A stretch of DNA of 64,000 nucleotides from Arthrobacter sp. StoSoilA2. GTDB lineage: Bacteria; Actinomycetota; Actinomycetes; Actinomycetales; Micrococcaceae. A program made the position numbers and the translations under genes. Position 1 is the stretch's first letter; each line of letters begins with the position of its first letter. The DNA lies in assembly GCF_019977195.1 (NCBI RefSeq), contig NZ_AP024643.1, positions 2,418,001 through 2,482,000 on the forward strand. Direction: 5' to 3'. The notes under the pieces were generated by a model. It had not been told where the DNA came from. It made no database searches and worked only from the letters and a program-made list of their open reading frames with translations. Below, piece after piece: positions 50,267 through 59,260 of this stretch.

Positions 50267-52681
50267 TTAGCCGGCGTAGAAGGACCGGTTCCTGCCGTCT
50301 ATCAGTGCGTCTGAATCTATGTGTACCGAGCTCTTCAACCGGATGTCAGCGGACGAAGCACCGACCAGGATGTCCACATCGCCCGCTTCGACCTTCCATT
50401 GCATCGCAGCATCGAGGAAGGCCAGTTGAGACGTCTTAACGTGAAAGTCCACGCGGGTTTTTTGTCCCGCTTCCAAAGTCACCCTGCGGAAGCCGGCGAG
50501 TTCCAAAACGGGGCGGGACATGGAAGCAAATCTGTCACTCACGTAAATCTGCACGACTTCAGTCCCTGCCCGATCGCCTGTGTTGGTGAGGGAGAAGGAA
50601 ACATCGAACCCGTCGCTGGCCAGAATGTGATCCTTGGACACTGAGAGTTCCGAGTAGTCGAAGGCGGTGTAGGACAGCCCGTGTCCGAAGACATACCGCG
50701 GAGTGTGAGGTGAGTCGACGTAGTCCGGAAATCCTATGCTTTCTCCTTGGTGCCAGGAGGATCCGTGGGGATGGTTGTAGTAGACCGGGACCTGGCCGGC
50801 GTTCCGGGCAATGCTGACTGGAAGTCGGCCGCTGGGAGATTGTTCGCCAATCAAGACGTCAACGATCGCTTCCGCGCCCCCTTCGGCAGGGCTCCATGCT
50901 TCCAGGAGTGCTGACAAGTACTTGTCAGCTGCGTCACTGGAAACCGGGCGGCCATCCAAGTGGATCCCGATCATGGGCTTTTCCAATTGCGCCAGTTTCA
51001 CAATGAGCTGTTCCTGGCAGGCCGGAAGGTTGATGTTCGTTGCGTCAATTCCTTCACCCATCGAAGCAATGGATGCCGTGCCGTGCTTGCCTCCGAGCGT
51101 CAAAAGTACGACGTCGGCTTCAGCCGCCAGCGCTAAGGCTTCCTCGTGCCCGGATTCGTCAGCACCTGCGATGGGGTACCCGTAGGCCCACTCCACCTCT
51201 GTCCCGGGCATCCGCTCAACGAGCTCATCCATGAGGCTGCGGATGTGTGGCTTCTGATACTGCAGCCATTCCTCGAATACAGCGCCGTCAGAAGCCTCGA
51301 TCGTCGTCCCGGGAACGGTATCGCGGATAGTCCTGAGGGCATCGCCGCCGGTGGCCAGTCCGGCCATTGAAGCGTTGGCGGCAAGCTTTCCTTCTGCCAT
51401 TGAATAATGGGTGTAGCCGCCAAAGAAAAACCTTGCGGTGGTGGCGTGGCAGCCGATGACAGCCAGTTTCCTCACCTTCGGTGGCCGCAAGGGGAGGGCG
51501 CCATCATTGCTGAGCAGGACAAGCGACTCCCGGGCTGATTGGAGGGAGACTGCCGTGTCAGAGGCCACGTTAAATGAGGCGTCGCGCTCGTCAGGGCCGG
51601 GGGCGAATGGATGCTCGAAAAGACCCATGCGGAATTTTGCTTGAAGCACTTGCTGCACTGCCCGGTCCAGTAAAGCAATGTCGGCGCGTCCCTCGGCAAA
51701 CCACGTCCTGAGTTCCGGGCCGAAGCCTTGGGGTACGTGGAGCTCAGCATCCAGGCCTGCGCGCAAAGCGGCCAGCCCGGCCTCCGCGGGGGACTGTGCG
51801 ACACGCTGTACGGAGTGCAGATTGCCCACGGCGCCGTAGTCGGAGACGACAAGGCCGTCGAAACCCATTTGTTCCCTCAAGACTGTTCTAAGGAGTCTGA
51901 CGGACGCTGTGACTGGTTCCCCGCCTATGGAGTTGTACGAAGGCATCACTCCCCTCAATCCGGCTTCTGAAATAGCAGCCTGGAAGGGCTTGGCATAAAT
52001 TTCCATGAGGGTGCGTTCCGGCACGTTGCAGTGGGCCCCGTGGATACCGCCCTCTGTGTGATGTGAACCGACGAAGTGCTTTGCAACGGCCTCTGTTCGC
52101 CGACCGGCCAGGTCCTGGCCCTGCAACCCCTGCGTATAGGCGACGCCTAGTGCGGAGGCAAGAGCCGGATCCTCACCGTAGGTTTCGCCTTGTCGGCCCA
52201 TTCGTGGGTCGCGGGAGATGTCCAGAACAGGTGCCAGCGTGTGGGTGATGCCGACCGCACGTTCCTGTTTGCCTACGATCTGGCCGATCCTGCGTTCTAC
52301 ATCCACGTTCCACCCTGCCGCCCTAGCGAGACCGGAGGGAAAGCTGGTCGCACCGGGCAGGTATGCACCGCAGAGCCCTTCCATGTGGAAGATCGCAGGG
52401 ATACCGTGCCGTGAACGATCCATCGCTTCGGTTTGTATCCGCCGTTGGAAGGCGGTCACTTCATCCAGCGATCGCGCCGAACGGGCCTCAAGGCAGGACA
52501 CTTGGCCAATTCCGAAGGGAAAACGCTCGGCAAAGTCGGCAGTGCTGGTGATGTCCGTGGGGAAGTAGCAGGAAACCTGGGCCAGCTTTTGGTCAAGGTT
52601 CAGTTCCTGAAGAAGCAGGTTTGCGCGGTCTTCAGGGGCTTTCGCGGTGTCCAGCCAGGGTTTTATGACGTGTGCGCTCAT
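50267..52681 (-). CDS. GH3 family beta-glucosidase/xylosidase
   Basis: 804 residues without signal peptide, so cytoplasmic. The GH3 N-terminal barrel has GFDGLVVSDYGAVG with the nucleophile Asp and KHFVGSHHTEGG at the substrate site. The (alpha/beta)6 domain (LAVIGCHATTARFFFGGYTHYS) has an inserted segment, and a fibronectin-III-like domain (GTEVVQIYVSDR; LAGFRRVTLEAGQ) ends it. GAGGA is five bases before ATG 52681. It would split beta-glucosides or xylosides after apiose or rhamnose removal. Two operator-like sequences lie upstream, at 52706 and 52810. Confidence 0.92.
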   Translation of the reverse strand: MSAHVIKPWLDTAKAPEDRANLLLQELNLDQKLAQVSCYFPTDITSTADFAERFPFGIGQVSCLEARSARSLDEVTAFQRRIQTEAMDRSRHGIPAIFHMEGLCGAYLPGATSFPSGLARAAGWNVDVERRIGQIVGKQERAVGITHTLAPVLDISRDPRMGRQGETYGEDPALASALGVAYTQGLQGQDLAGRRTEAVAKHFVGSHHTEGGIHGAHCNVPERTLMEIYAKPFQAAISEAGLRGVMPSYNSIGGEPVTASVRLLRTVLREQMGFDGLVVSDYGAVGNLHSVQRVAQSPAEAGLAALRAGLDAELHVPQGFGPELRTWFAEGRADIALLDRAVQQVLQAKFRMGLFEHPFAPGPDERDASFNVASDTAVSLQSARESLVLLSNDGALPLRPPKVRKLAVIGCHATTARFFFGGYTHYSMAEGKLAANASMAGLATGGDALRTIRDTVPGTTIEASDGAVFEEWLQYQKPHIRSLMDELVERMPGTEVEWAYGYPIAGADESGHEEALALAAEADVVLLTLGGKHGTASIASMGEGIDATNINLPACQEQLIVKLAQLEKPMIGIHLDGRPVSSDAADKYLSALLEAWSPAEGGAEAIVDVLIGEQSPSGRLPVSIARNAGQVPVYYNHPHGSSWHQGESIGFPDYVDSPHTPRYVFGHGLSYTAFDYSELSVSKDHILASDGFDVSFSLTNTGDRAGTEVVQIYVSDRFASMSRPVLELAGFRRVTLEAGQKTRVDFHVKTSQLAFLDAAMQWKVEAGDVDILVGASSADIRLKSSVHIDSDALIDGRNRSFYAG

Positions 52682-52705
52682 GGAAGTCCTCAATCCAGCA
52701 GTCGT

Positions 52706-52717
52706 TCAACCGGTTGA
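52706..52717. promoter_or_regulatory. FadR-type palindrome TCAACCGGTTGA in the GH3 leader
   Basis: The perfect 12-bp core of the 14-bp site seen at 49121 and 59210 lies 25 bp upstream of the GH3 start codon. It is weaker at the outer bases. Confidence 0.55.
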
Positions 52718-52809
52718 GGGAAATTCGCGTGCCCAACCGGACAGCGGGGGTCTCCCCGCCGTGCCGGACGACAGGGCGCCGGACTTCAAAGTGAAACGAT
52801 GCACTTGCG

Positions 52810-52823
52810 TGCAACGTTATACG
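52810..52823. promoter_or_regulatory. LacI-type half-matching operator upstream of GH3
   Basis: Read on the minus strand, CGTATAACGTTGCA matches 11 of 14 bases of the operator at 29841 and 30006, and the AACGTTGCACGC run is shared with the 30006 copy. It suggests that the LacI protein at 28720 also controls GH3. Confidence 0.45.
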
Positions 52824-52938
52824 TCAGGTTATCGAGCCATTCTCCAGAAGGCAATGGAAATGCGGCCTGCGTTTGAATTACAGACATTAACGGCCCGAGG
52901 TGCGGTGGCATGGTGACCACCGCACCTCCCGGAAGGTT

Positions 52939-53799
52939 TCAGCGCTTGACGGCGTCCAGCTTGAGCATCTTGGCGATGACGCCGTCCAGTTCGGAGTCGT
53001 CGAAGATCTTCTTCCAGTCGTCCTTGATGATGGTGTCCTTGCCGTATTGGATCGCGATTTCGCAGGCTTCGGAGAAGGGATTGGACCCGCGCAGGGCGTT
53101 GGTGAGTGCGATCTGGACGTGGCCGAACAGCATGGCCTTGGCGGCTTCCTCGGGAACCCCGGCTGTGTGGACGGTCTCGTGCAGTGCTTCGTTGAGCAGG
53201 GTGCCGATCATGCAGGCCACGGTTTCCACCAGGGTGGGTTCCAGGATGGCGAGCTGCTTGACGGTGACCCAGTGAACGTCGATCACGGGTGCGTAAATGG
53301 TGCGGATGACCGCTTCGGCTACGTCGCGGGTGGTGCTGGGTGCGTCGTCGTCAATGGCTGCTACGACATTCTGCGGGGCCCCCTGGCCGCCGAAGGAATC
53401 GGCCCATTCTTCCTTGGTGGTGCGCTCCAGGAACACGGACGGGTGGCACGGGTGGGCGACGGCCTGGACAACGTCGTCGCGCTTGGCCAGCAGTCCTGCG
53501 TACGCGGCGGCCGGGTCAAGGGTCAGAAGGATCGCGCCGGCCTTCATCTGCGGGACGACGCCCTCGGAGACAATGCCAAGGACGGTGTCCGGGACGGCGA
53601 GGATGACGACGTCGGCGGACTTGACGGCGTCGTCAGTTGCCGTGATCTCGCGGCCTTCAGCGCGGACGCGCTCCTGGCCGGCGGGGGAGTTCTCGCTGTA
53701 AAAGACGGTGTGGCTGGACTTCTGGAGGTTGCGGGAAACGCGCATCCCCATTTTGCCACCGGCTCCGATAACCGCGACGGTCAATTGTTCTGCTGACAT
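52939..53799 (-). CDS. apnO: D-apionate oxidoisomerase
   Basis: 286-residue NAD-dependent protein. VAVIGAGGKMGMRVSRNL is the Rossmann loop. The C-terminal part (HWVTVKQLAILEPTLVETVA; NEALHETVHTAGVPEEAAKA) is the helical PGDH_C-type domain found in D-apionate oxidoisomerases. ApnO converts D-apionate to 3-oxo-isoapionate. It is the last gene of the operon running leftward from 59079, one base beyond the decarboxylase gene, and the pairing with that gene is characteristic. Confidence comes from both pattern and gene order. Confidence 0.82.
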   Translation of the reverse strand: MSAEQLTVAVIGAGGKMGMRVSRNLQKSSHTVFYSENSPAGQERVRAEGREITATDDAVKSADVVILAVPDTVLGIVSEGVVPQMKAGAILLTLDPAAAYAGLLAKRDDVVQAVAHPCHPSVFLERTTKEEWADSFGGQGAPQNVVAAIDDDAPSTTRDVAEAVIRTIYAPVIDVHWVTVKQLAILEPTLVETVACMIGTLLNEALHETVHTAGVPEEAAKAMLFGHVQIALTNALRGSNPFSEACEIAIQYGKDTIIKDDWKKIFDDSELDGVIAKMLKLDAVKR

Positions 53800-53800
53800 T

Positions 53801-54598
53801 TCACTTGCTCCTTAGGAAATCGAGGCTTTGTTGGGTCCACTGGTTTTCGAGGCGGATGGTCTCCGCCTCGGTGTCCTGCCACGGCAGCCAGTGTTCGACG
53901 ATCTGGTTGATGTTTCTTTCTTTGGGCTGGATCTTTTCGACCATGTAGTCGTAGTCGAGAAGGCCCTCGCCCAGGGGTGCGCCCGAGTACGTGAACCCGA
54001 CCCATCCCTGTTTGCGGCTGAACGCAAAGTCTTTGATGTGCATATTCAGGACGTAAGGCCCGACGGCGTCAATCACCTGCCGCGGCATCTCCAGCGCCGC
54101 CACGGTATTGGCTGGGTCGCTGCAAATGCCGAGATACGGGCTGTTGACGCGGCGGACGACGTCCAGGATCCGTTCAGTGGGGACCTGTTCATAAGTCTCG
54201 ACGGCGATCTTCACCCCGGCTGCCTCAAACTCGGGCAGCACCTCGGTAAAGATCGCCACGGCTTCCTCGTTGTCCGGGGTGTGGCCGGGAACGTTGAACA
54301 TGGTCCGCAAAAGGTCCGAGCCCAGCACCTGGGCGATATGCAGGAACCTTCGCAGGTGTTCCGCGCGGATGCCCTTCGTCCCCACTTCCAGGGTGATTCC
54401 CAGTTCGTCTGCCGTGTGGCGGACGGCGGCGAGGTCGGCGTCGTCCATGTCCTCCAGCGGCGCGTAATCGCAGATCTGGAAGAGATCCACATCCAGGTCC
54501 GCGGCCTTCCGCAGGGCGTCGTGAATGCTCAGCGGTTCACTGACCTGGTCCGAGAGCTGCCAGAAGAACGCGTAGCTGCTGAGTCCAATCCTGCTCAT
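53801..54598 (-). CDS. oiaC: 3-oxo-isoapionate decarboxylase, TIM barrel
   Basis: 265-residue xylose-isomerase-like barrel. Metal-ligand candidates are Glu in KIAVETYEQVP, Asp in GICSDPANTVA and His in LNMHIKDFAF. OiaC decarboxylates 3-oxo-isoapionate to L-erythrulose. Annotation tools would call it only sugar phosphate isomerase/epimerase; the neighbours ApnO, erythrulose kinase and erythrulose-phosphate isomerases support the specific call. It overlaps the LerI-type gene by ATGA. Confidence 0.8.
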   Translation of the reverse strand: MSRIGLSSYAFFWQLSDQVSEPLSIHDALRKAADLDVDLFQICDYAPLEDMDDADLAAVRHTADELGITLEVGTKGIRAEHLRRFLHIAQVLGSDLLRTMFNVPGHTPDNEEAVAIFTEVLPEFEAAGVKIAVETYEQVPTERILDVVRRVNSPYLGICSDPANTVAALEMPRQVIDAVGPYVLNMHIKDFAFSRKQGWVGFTYSGAPLGEGLLDYDYMVEKIQPKERNINQIVEHWLPWQDTEAETIRLENQWTQQSLDFLRSK

Positions 54599-55413
54599 GC
54601 CGCCACCGCCTTATCCGCGGCGAGCCGCGCCGCTGTCTCGTCCAGGATGGTCTTCAGCGCTTGCGGATCGTGCGCGAAGCGGCCCAGGAACAAGCCCGCG
54701 ACGGCGGTGTCCAGTTCCGTGATCAGGCCCGGTCCGGCGCTGCCGCCGTAGATGACCCGGCTGTTTTCCTGGCCCGGCAGCGAGCGGAGGTGCTCGTCCA
54801 GGCCACGAACCACGGCGCTGATGTAGTCCGGTGTTGCAGGTTCCGGTGCTCCGATGGCCCACTGCGGTTCGTAGGCCACGATGGTCCTGTTTGTGGGGCC
54901 AAGGGTTGCGGCACGGTTGAGCGCGGCGTCGATCTCTGCCGTGCAGTGGGCAACGGCTTCCTCGGGGGAGCCGGCGTTCAGTTCGCCCACGCAGAGCACG
55001 GGCGTGAGGCCATTGCGGTAGGCAGCTGCAGTCTTCAGGCCGATCACGCGATCGTCCTCGGCGAAGATCCTGCGGCGTTCCGCGTGTCCGACCTCGACGT
55101 ACCTGCCACCGAGCTCGGCAACGGTCTTGCCGCCAACCTCCCCGGTGTACGCGCCTTCGTCTTCCCAGAAGATGTCCTGCGCTCCCGTTCCAACGTTGGC
55201 TTGCCCCAGGATCCGGGCCGCTTCGGGCAGGACCGGCAGGGTGGGCAGCACGAATACTTCGATGTCGCCGCTCACCACGGCCGGGTGCTTGAAAGCGATG
55301 GTGGCGACATCGCGGCAATAGTCCACGGAGCGCTGGTAGCCGAAGTACATCTTCAGGCTCACGCCGATTACCGCCTTGGATTTCACCCCGGGGTTGTTAG
55401 CAGGAAGTGACAC
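54595..55413 (-). CDS. lerI: L-erythrulose 1-phosphate isomerase (TPI-like)
   Basis: 272-residue triose-phosphate-isomerase fold. Catalytic residues align with TPI: Lys in GVSLKMYFGY, His in VGHAERRRIF and Glu in VAYEPQWAIG, with GGSAGPGLI for phosphate. The departures from housekeeping TPI (VSLKMYF rather than GNWKM) and the operon indicate LerI, which converts L-erythrulose 1-phosphate to D-erythrulose 4-phosphate. It overlaps the RpiB-like gene by 17 bases. Confidence 0.83.
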   Translation of the reverse strand: MSLPANNPGVKSKAVIGVSLKMYFGYQRSVDYCRDVATIAFKHPAVVSGDIEVFVLPTLPVLPEAARILGQANVGTGAQDIFWEDEGAYTGEVGGKTVAELGGRYVEVGHAERRRIFAEDDRVIGLKTAAAYRNGLTPVLCVGELNAGSPEEAVAHCTAEIDAALNRAATLGPTNRTIVAYEPQWAIGAPEPATPDYISAVVRGLDEHLRSLPGQENSRVIYGGSAGPGLITELDTAVAGLFLGRFAHDPQALKTILDETAARLAADKAVAA

Positions 55414-55867
55414 CCTCGTAGTCCTTAATCAGTGTGACCTTCTCGGCCGAGGCAGAGGTTTCGTCGAAGGTGTACGTGAGCCACTCCTTGGCGAGGCGGC
55501 GGGCGAGTTCCAGCCCAACCACGCGCTGTCCGAAGGTGAGGACCTGTGCGTTGTTCGAAAGGACGGAGCGTTCCACGGAGAAGGAATCGTGGGCGGTGAC
55601 GGCGCGGATGCCGGGAACCTTGTTCGCTGCGATCGCCACGCCGAGGCCGGTGCCGCAGACCAGGAGCGCGCGGTCGGCCTTGCCGGCGGCGATCAGTTCA
55701 GCAGCTGCGATGGCCACGGACGGGTACGGAGTGTGGCTTGACGCGTCGACGCCGACGTCGGTGACGGATTCCACCAAACCGTTGGCTTCCAAGTCGGCTT
55801 TGAGGGCCTCCTTGTACTCGAATCCGGCGTCGTCCGATCCTATGACCAGGCGCAGTTTGGTGCTCAT
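55397..55867 (-). CDS. derI: D-erythrulose 4-phosphate isomerase (RpiB-like)
   Basis: 156-residue RpiB/LacAB-family isomerase. GSDDAGFEYKEAL replaces the usual GSDHAGFxLK, changing the canonical His to Asp. LVCGTGLGVAIAANKVPG retains the catalytic Cys and anion hole. DerI interconverts D-erythrulose 4-phosphate and D-erythrose 4-phosphate, feeding the pentose-phosphate pathway. ATG 55867 overlaps the kinase stop (ATGA). Confidence 0.83.
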   Translation of the reverse strand: MSTKLRLVIGSDDAGFEYKEALKADLEANGLVESVTDVGVDASSHTPYPSVAIAAAELIAAGKADRALLVCGTGLGVAIAANKVPGIRAVTAHDSFSVERSVLSNNAQVLTFGQRVVGLELARRLAKEWLTYTFDETSASAEKVTLIKDYEGVTSC

Positions 55868-57624
55868 GCTGTTTCCTTTACTGAGATCTTCCCGGCGGTG
55901 TTCCCGGCGAGGGTGTTGTGGATGGCCCGGACGATCAAAGCCATGGAGACGGCTCCGGCGTCGGGCGTTCCAAGGCTCTTTTCCGCGTGCGGGCGGGCAC
56001 GGCCCATGAGGGGCAGCAGGTTCGCGGTGGCCTCCGCCGACTGCTCGGCGATGGTGGTGGCGATGCCCCACGCCTCCGTTAGGGACTGGCCGTGGTGGAC
56101 ACCCTCGCTGAGTGAGTCGCGGAAAGGGACCAGGACGTCAACCATGGTCTTGTCGCCCACCTTGGCCTTGCCGAAGTTCATGATCGCGGCGGCGGCGTCG
56201 GCCACACCGGTGGCGACAGCACCGGCGTCGGGCGCGTTGACATCACCCAAGGCGTCACCCACCGCCCGCAAGGCCATGCCCCAGAGGGCGCCGGAGGTGC
56301 CACCGGCTTTGTCTGCCCAGGCATCACCGGCCAGGTTCAGGACGGTTCCGGCGCCGGCACCGCGTTCGACGGCGTCTGCCGCGGCTTCCACGGCGGCCCC
56401 GACTCCGCGTTCCATGCCGATGCCGTGGTCGCCGTCGCCGGCGATCGCATCGATCCTGCCCAGTTCGTCCACGCTTGAGTCAATGACTGCCTTCGCGGCA
56501 CCAAGTGCCGCAAGGACACGGACGGCTGCATCACGGGAGACCACGGAGGCAACTGGGATGGAACGCTCCGCCACGTCGTTGCCGGCGGCGAGTTGTGCGG
56601 CGTCGAGCGGTGTTGCTGTGACCGCACCACGGCGGAAAGCCGGGGCATCGGCGGGGGCGAGCCACAACGCCTCCAGCTCCGCGTCCAACCAGAACAACGT
56701 CAGGGACGTCCCGGCCATGTCGAAACTGGTGACCAGCTCGCCCACCTGTGGGTCCACGGCTTGGATGCCTGCCTCGGCCAGGAGCTGGGCCACGCGGCGG
56801 TAGACCACGAACAGTTCCTCGTACTTGACGCTGCCCAAGCCATTGAGGATCGGGACCACCCGTGCGCCGTGGGCGGAGAGTCCATCCGGAATTTCGGCGA
56901 GGAGGTCCTTGACCAGCAGTTCGGCGAGTTCATCCGCCGTCGGGATGTTCATCTCGGCAATACCGGGTTCGCCATGGATGCCCATTCCCACGGCCATACG
57001 CCCCTCGGGAACTGTGAAGAGCGGGTGGTCCGCGCCCGGCAACGTGCAGCCGGTGAACGCGACACCGAAGGAACGGGTGCGGTCATTGGCCCGTTCGGCA
57101 ATCTCCACCACGGCATCCATGGAGTAGCCCGCTTCGGCGGCCGCTGCGGCCACTTTGAAGACCGTGAGGTCGCCGGCGATGCCCCGGCGCTTGTGCCGTT
57201 CGGCCAAGGGCGCGCTGGAAATGTCATCGGTGACGGCGATGCTCCTGCAGTCGATGCCCTCGGCGCGGAGCTTGTCCTGGGCCTGGGTGAAGTGCAGGAC
57301 ATCGCCGGCGTAGTTGCCGTAGCCGAGCAGGATGCCGCCGCCGTTGTCCGCGGCTTTGGCTACGTTGTAGACCTGCTGGGCGGAAGGGGACGCGAACAGG
57401 TTGCCCATCGCTGCACCGTGGGCCATGCCCTGGCCAACCAAGCCGGCGAAAGCCGGGTAGTGACCGGAGCCGCCCCCGATCACCAAGGACACAGAGCCCG
57501 GGATGCTGCGGGTGCTTCGGGCGACGCCACCGGGGACACGCCGGACCCAGCGGCCGTGCGATGCGACGAAGCCTTCGATCATTTCGTCAGCGAAAGCTGA
57601 GGGCTCGTTGAAGAGGCGGGTCAT
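55864..57624 (-). CDS. lerK: L-erythrulose kinase (fused DhaK-DhaL)
   Basis: 586-residue ATP-dependent dihydroxyacetone-kinase-type enzyme. Residues about 1-330 are DhaK (SVSLVIGGGSGHYPAFAG; the substrate-binding His region CTLPGADHPLF). Residues about 380-586 are DhaL, which binds ATP-Mg through GDGDHGIGM. LerK makes L-erythrulose 1-phosphate. Glycerone or erythritol-pathway use is the alternative, but the neighbouring ApnO and OiaC favour L-erythrulose from apionate. It is the second gene of the operon, after the carrier. Confidence 0.85.
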   Translation of the reverse strand: MTRLFNEPSAFADEMIEGFVASHGRWVRRVPGGVARSTRSIPGSVSLVIGGGSGHYPAFAGLVGQGMAHGAAMGNLFASPSAQQVYNVAKAADNGGGILLGYGNYAGDVLHFTQAQDKLRAEGIDCRSIAVTDDISSAPLAERHKRRGIAGDLTVFKVAAAAAEAGYSMDAVVEIAERANDRTRSFGVAFTGCTLPGADHPLFTVPEGRMAVGMGIHGEPGIAEMNIPTADELAELLVKDLLAEIPDGLSAHGARVVPILNGLGSVKYEELFVVYRRVAQLLAEAGIQAVDPQVGELVTSFDMAGTSLTLFWLDAELEALWLAPADAPAFRRGAVTATPLDAAQLAAGNDVAERSIPVASVVSRDAAVRVLAALGAAKAVIDSSVDELGRIDAIAGDGDHGIGMERGVGAAVEAAADAVERGAGAGTVLNLAGDAWADKAGGTSGALWGMALRAVGDALGDVNAPDAGAVATGVADAAAAIMNFGKAKVGDKTMVDVLVPFRDSLSEGVHHGQSLTEAWGIATTIAEQSAEATANLLPLMGRARPHAEKSLGTPDAGAVSMALIVRAIHNTLAGNTAGKISVKETA

Positions 57625-57711
57625 GGGGTATCTCCTGGGCTGTACTAAAGGTGTGAGGTGTGGTGGTTGTGCCCTCCCTGCTGGAAGGGCACAACCTGCT
57701 GCTTGGCGTGG

Positions 57712-59079
57712 TTACGGCTCCGCGTGGTGGCCGGCGCCTGCGGGGTCCAGGGCCTCGGCGGGGATGCCGTCGCTGGACCTACGCTGGCGGCTGAGGGTGA
57801 CCATGAGGATCGAGGAGAGCAACATGAAGCCTCCGACGACGAACATGGGTACCGTGTAGCCGCCGGTCAGGTCCTTGAGCCAGCCCGTGATGTATCCGGC
57901 GCTGAAACCTGCCAGGTTGCCCACCGTGTTGATCAGTGCGATGCCTGCGGCGGCCGCTGCACCTGTAAGGAACTGGGTGGGAACCGTCCAGAAGTTGGGC
58001 AGTGCCGCGAAGATGGACATGGCCGTGATGGTGATGACGGCAATCGTTGCCGCGGGGGATCCGGCGAACAGCGCCAGCGGGATGCTGACACCGCCAATGA
58101 GGGCCGGAAGGGCGATGTGCCAGGTCTTTACGCCGCGCTTTGTGGCGTCCTTGGACCAGAAGTACAGGGCAAACGCTGCCGGCAGGTACGGGATGGCCGT
58201 GATAAGGCCCTTCTGGAAGACATCGAACTTGGTGCCGTAGAGGCCTTCGAAGCCGGCGATGATGGTCGGCAGGAAGAAGCCCAGGGCGTACAGGCCGTAG
58301 ATGAATCCGAAGTAGATCAGGGAGAGCATCCAGACGCGGCCGTTGCCGAATACGGTGCGGACGCTGACGTGCTTGTTGCTTGCGGCGGTCTGGGCCTTCT
58401 CCTTTTCCAGGGCGCCGGTCAGCCAGGTCTTTTCCTCGGATGTCAGCCACTTGGCCTTGGCGGGGGAGTCCGCCAGGTAGAACCAGGCGATGATGCCGAT
58501 GACGATTGCCGGAATGGCTACACCGAAGAACATGAAGCGCCAGCCCTCGAGGCCGAAGAACACGCCGTGCTGCTGGATCAAAGCTCCGGCAAGCGGGGCG
58601 CCGATCACAGTGGTGAGTGGCTGTGCCAAGTAGAAGAGGGCAAGGATCTTGCTGCGGTGCTTGGACGGAACCCAGAGGCTCAGGAAGAGGATGGCGCCGG
58701 GAAAGAAGCCGGCTTCGGCAACACCCAGGATGAAACGCAGGATGTACAGCTGCTCAACGTTTCCTACCCAGGTGAAAAGCAGGGACACGATGCCCCAGCT
58801 GACCATGATGCGTGCCAGCCAGCGGCGGGCGCCGAATTTGTGGAGGGCCAGGTTGCTGGGGACTTCGAGAAGGATGTAGCCGATGAAGAAAACTCCGGAT
58901 GCGAAGCCGAACTGGGCCGCAGAGAGTGCCAAATCGTTGTTCATGCCGTTAGGGCCGGCAAAGGAGATGGCCGTGCGGTCAAGGTAGTTGATGAAGAACA
59001 TCAGGGCGACGAACGGCACCAGCCGGATTGCCACCTTCTTGATTGCGGATTTTTCGACCACCGATTGTGTGGTGTCCAC
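57712..59079 (-). CDS. MFS transporter, anion:cation symporter (ACS) family
   Basis: 455 residues and 12 predicted helices. FFINYLDRTAISFAG, QFGFASGVFFIGYILLEVPS and RFILGVAEAGFFPGAILFLS match ACS carriers for sugar acids (tartrate, galactarate, phthalate). GTG 59079 follows AGGAG by five bases. First gene of the apionate operon; it most likely imports D-apionate or a related acid with protons. Confidence 0.87.
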   Translation of the reverse strand: MDTTQSVVEKSAIKKVAIRLVPFVALMFFINYLDRTAISFAGPNGMNNDLALSAAQFGFASGVFFIGYILLEVPSNLALHKFGARRWLARIMVSWGIVSLLFTWVGNVEQLYILRFILGVAEAGFFPGAILFLSLWVPSKHRSKILALFYLAQPLTTVIGAPLAGALIQQHGVFFGLEGWRFMFFGVAIPAIVIGIIAWFYLADSPAKAKWLTSEEKTWLTGALEKEKAQTAASNKHVSVRTVFGNGRVWMLSLIYFGFIYGLYALGFFLPTIIAGFEGLYGTKFDVFQKGLITAIPYLPAAFALYFWSKDATKRGVKTWHIALPALIGGVSIPLALFAGSPAATIAVITITAMSIFAALPNFWTVPTQFLTGAAAAAGIALINTVGNLAGFSAGYITGWLKDLTGGYTVPMFVVGGFMLLSSILMVTLSRQRRSSDGIPAEALDPAGAGHHAEP

Positions 59080-59184
59080 ATTGACTCCTAGATGTTGGTA
59101 TCCCTGCGGATCCTGCACTGGATGCGCCGGGCTGACTCATGTCATGCCGGTGGGGATCCGGCGATGGCGAAGCTTGTGAGTTAA

Positions 59185-59214
59185 ACCATAGGGCGCTCGA
59201 GGCAAATTGGTCAA
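59185..59214 (-). promoter_or_regulatory. Predicted promoter of the apionate operon
   Basis: On the minus strand TTGACC (59214-59209), 18 bp, TATGGT (59190-59185). The -35 box is part of the palindrome at 59210, just as in front of the secreted hydrolase gene. Confidence 0.55.
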
Positions 59215-59223
59215 CCGGTTGAC
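59210..59223. promoter_or_regulatory. FadR-type operator GTCAACCGGTTGAC
   Basis: A perfect palindrome in the divergent region between the carrier gene and the FadR-type regulator gene, flanked by TTG and CTC. Confidence 0.75.
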
Positions 59224-59260
59224 CTCAAGTATTTGTTCCGGATCCCCAAACGCTCAATTG

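Noticed and set aside
54595..55413. TPI-like gene as the housekeeping triose-phosphate isomerase
   Set aside because: It lies in an erythrulose operon and departs from the GNWKM motif; no glycolytic neighbours such as gap or pgk.
55864..57624. DhaK-DhaL fusion as a simple glycerol/dihydroxyacetone kinase
   Set aside because: Possible biochemically, but the neighbours ApnO, OiaC, LerI- and DerI-like genes and the absence of glycerol genes make L-erythrulose the better substrate.
57658..59091. 477-codon plus-strand frame opposite the ACS carrier
   Set aside because: Translation is Glu/Gly/Asp-rich with no fold-like pattern, as expected opposite a hydrophobic transporter; the minus strand has clear MFS motifs.
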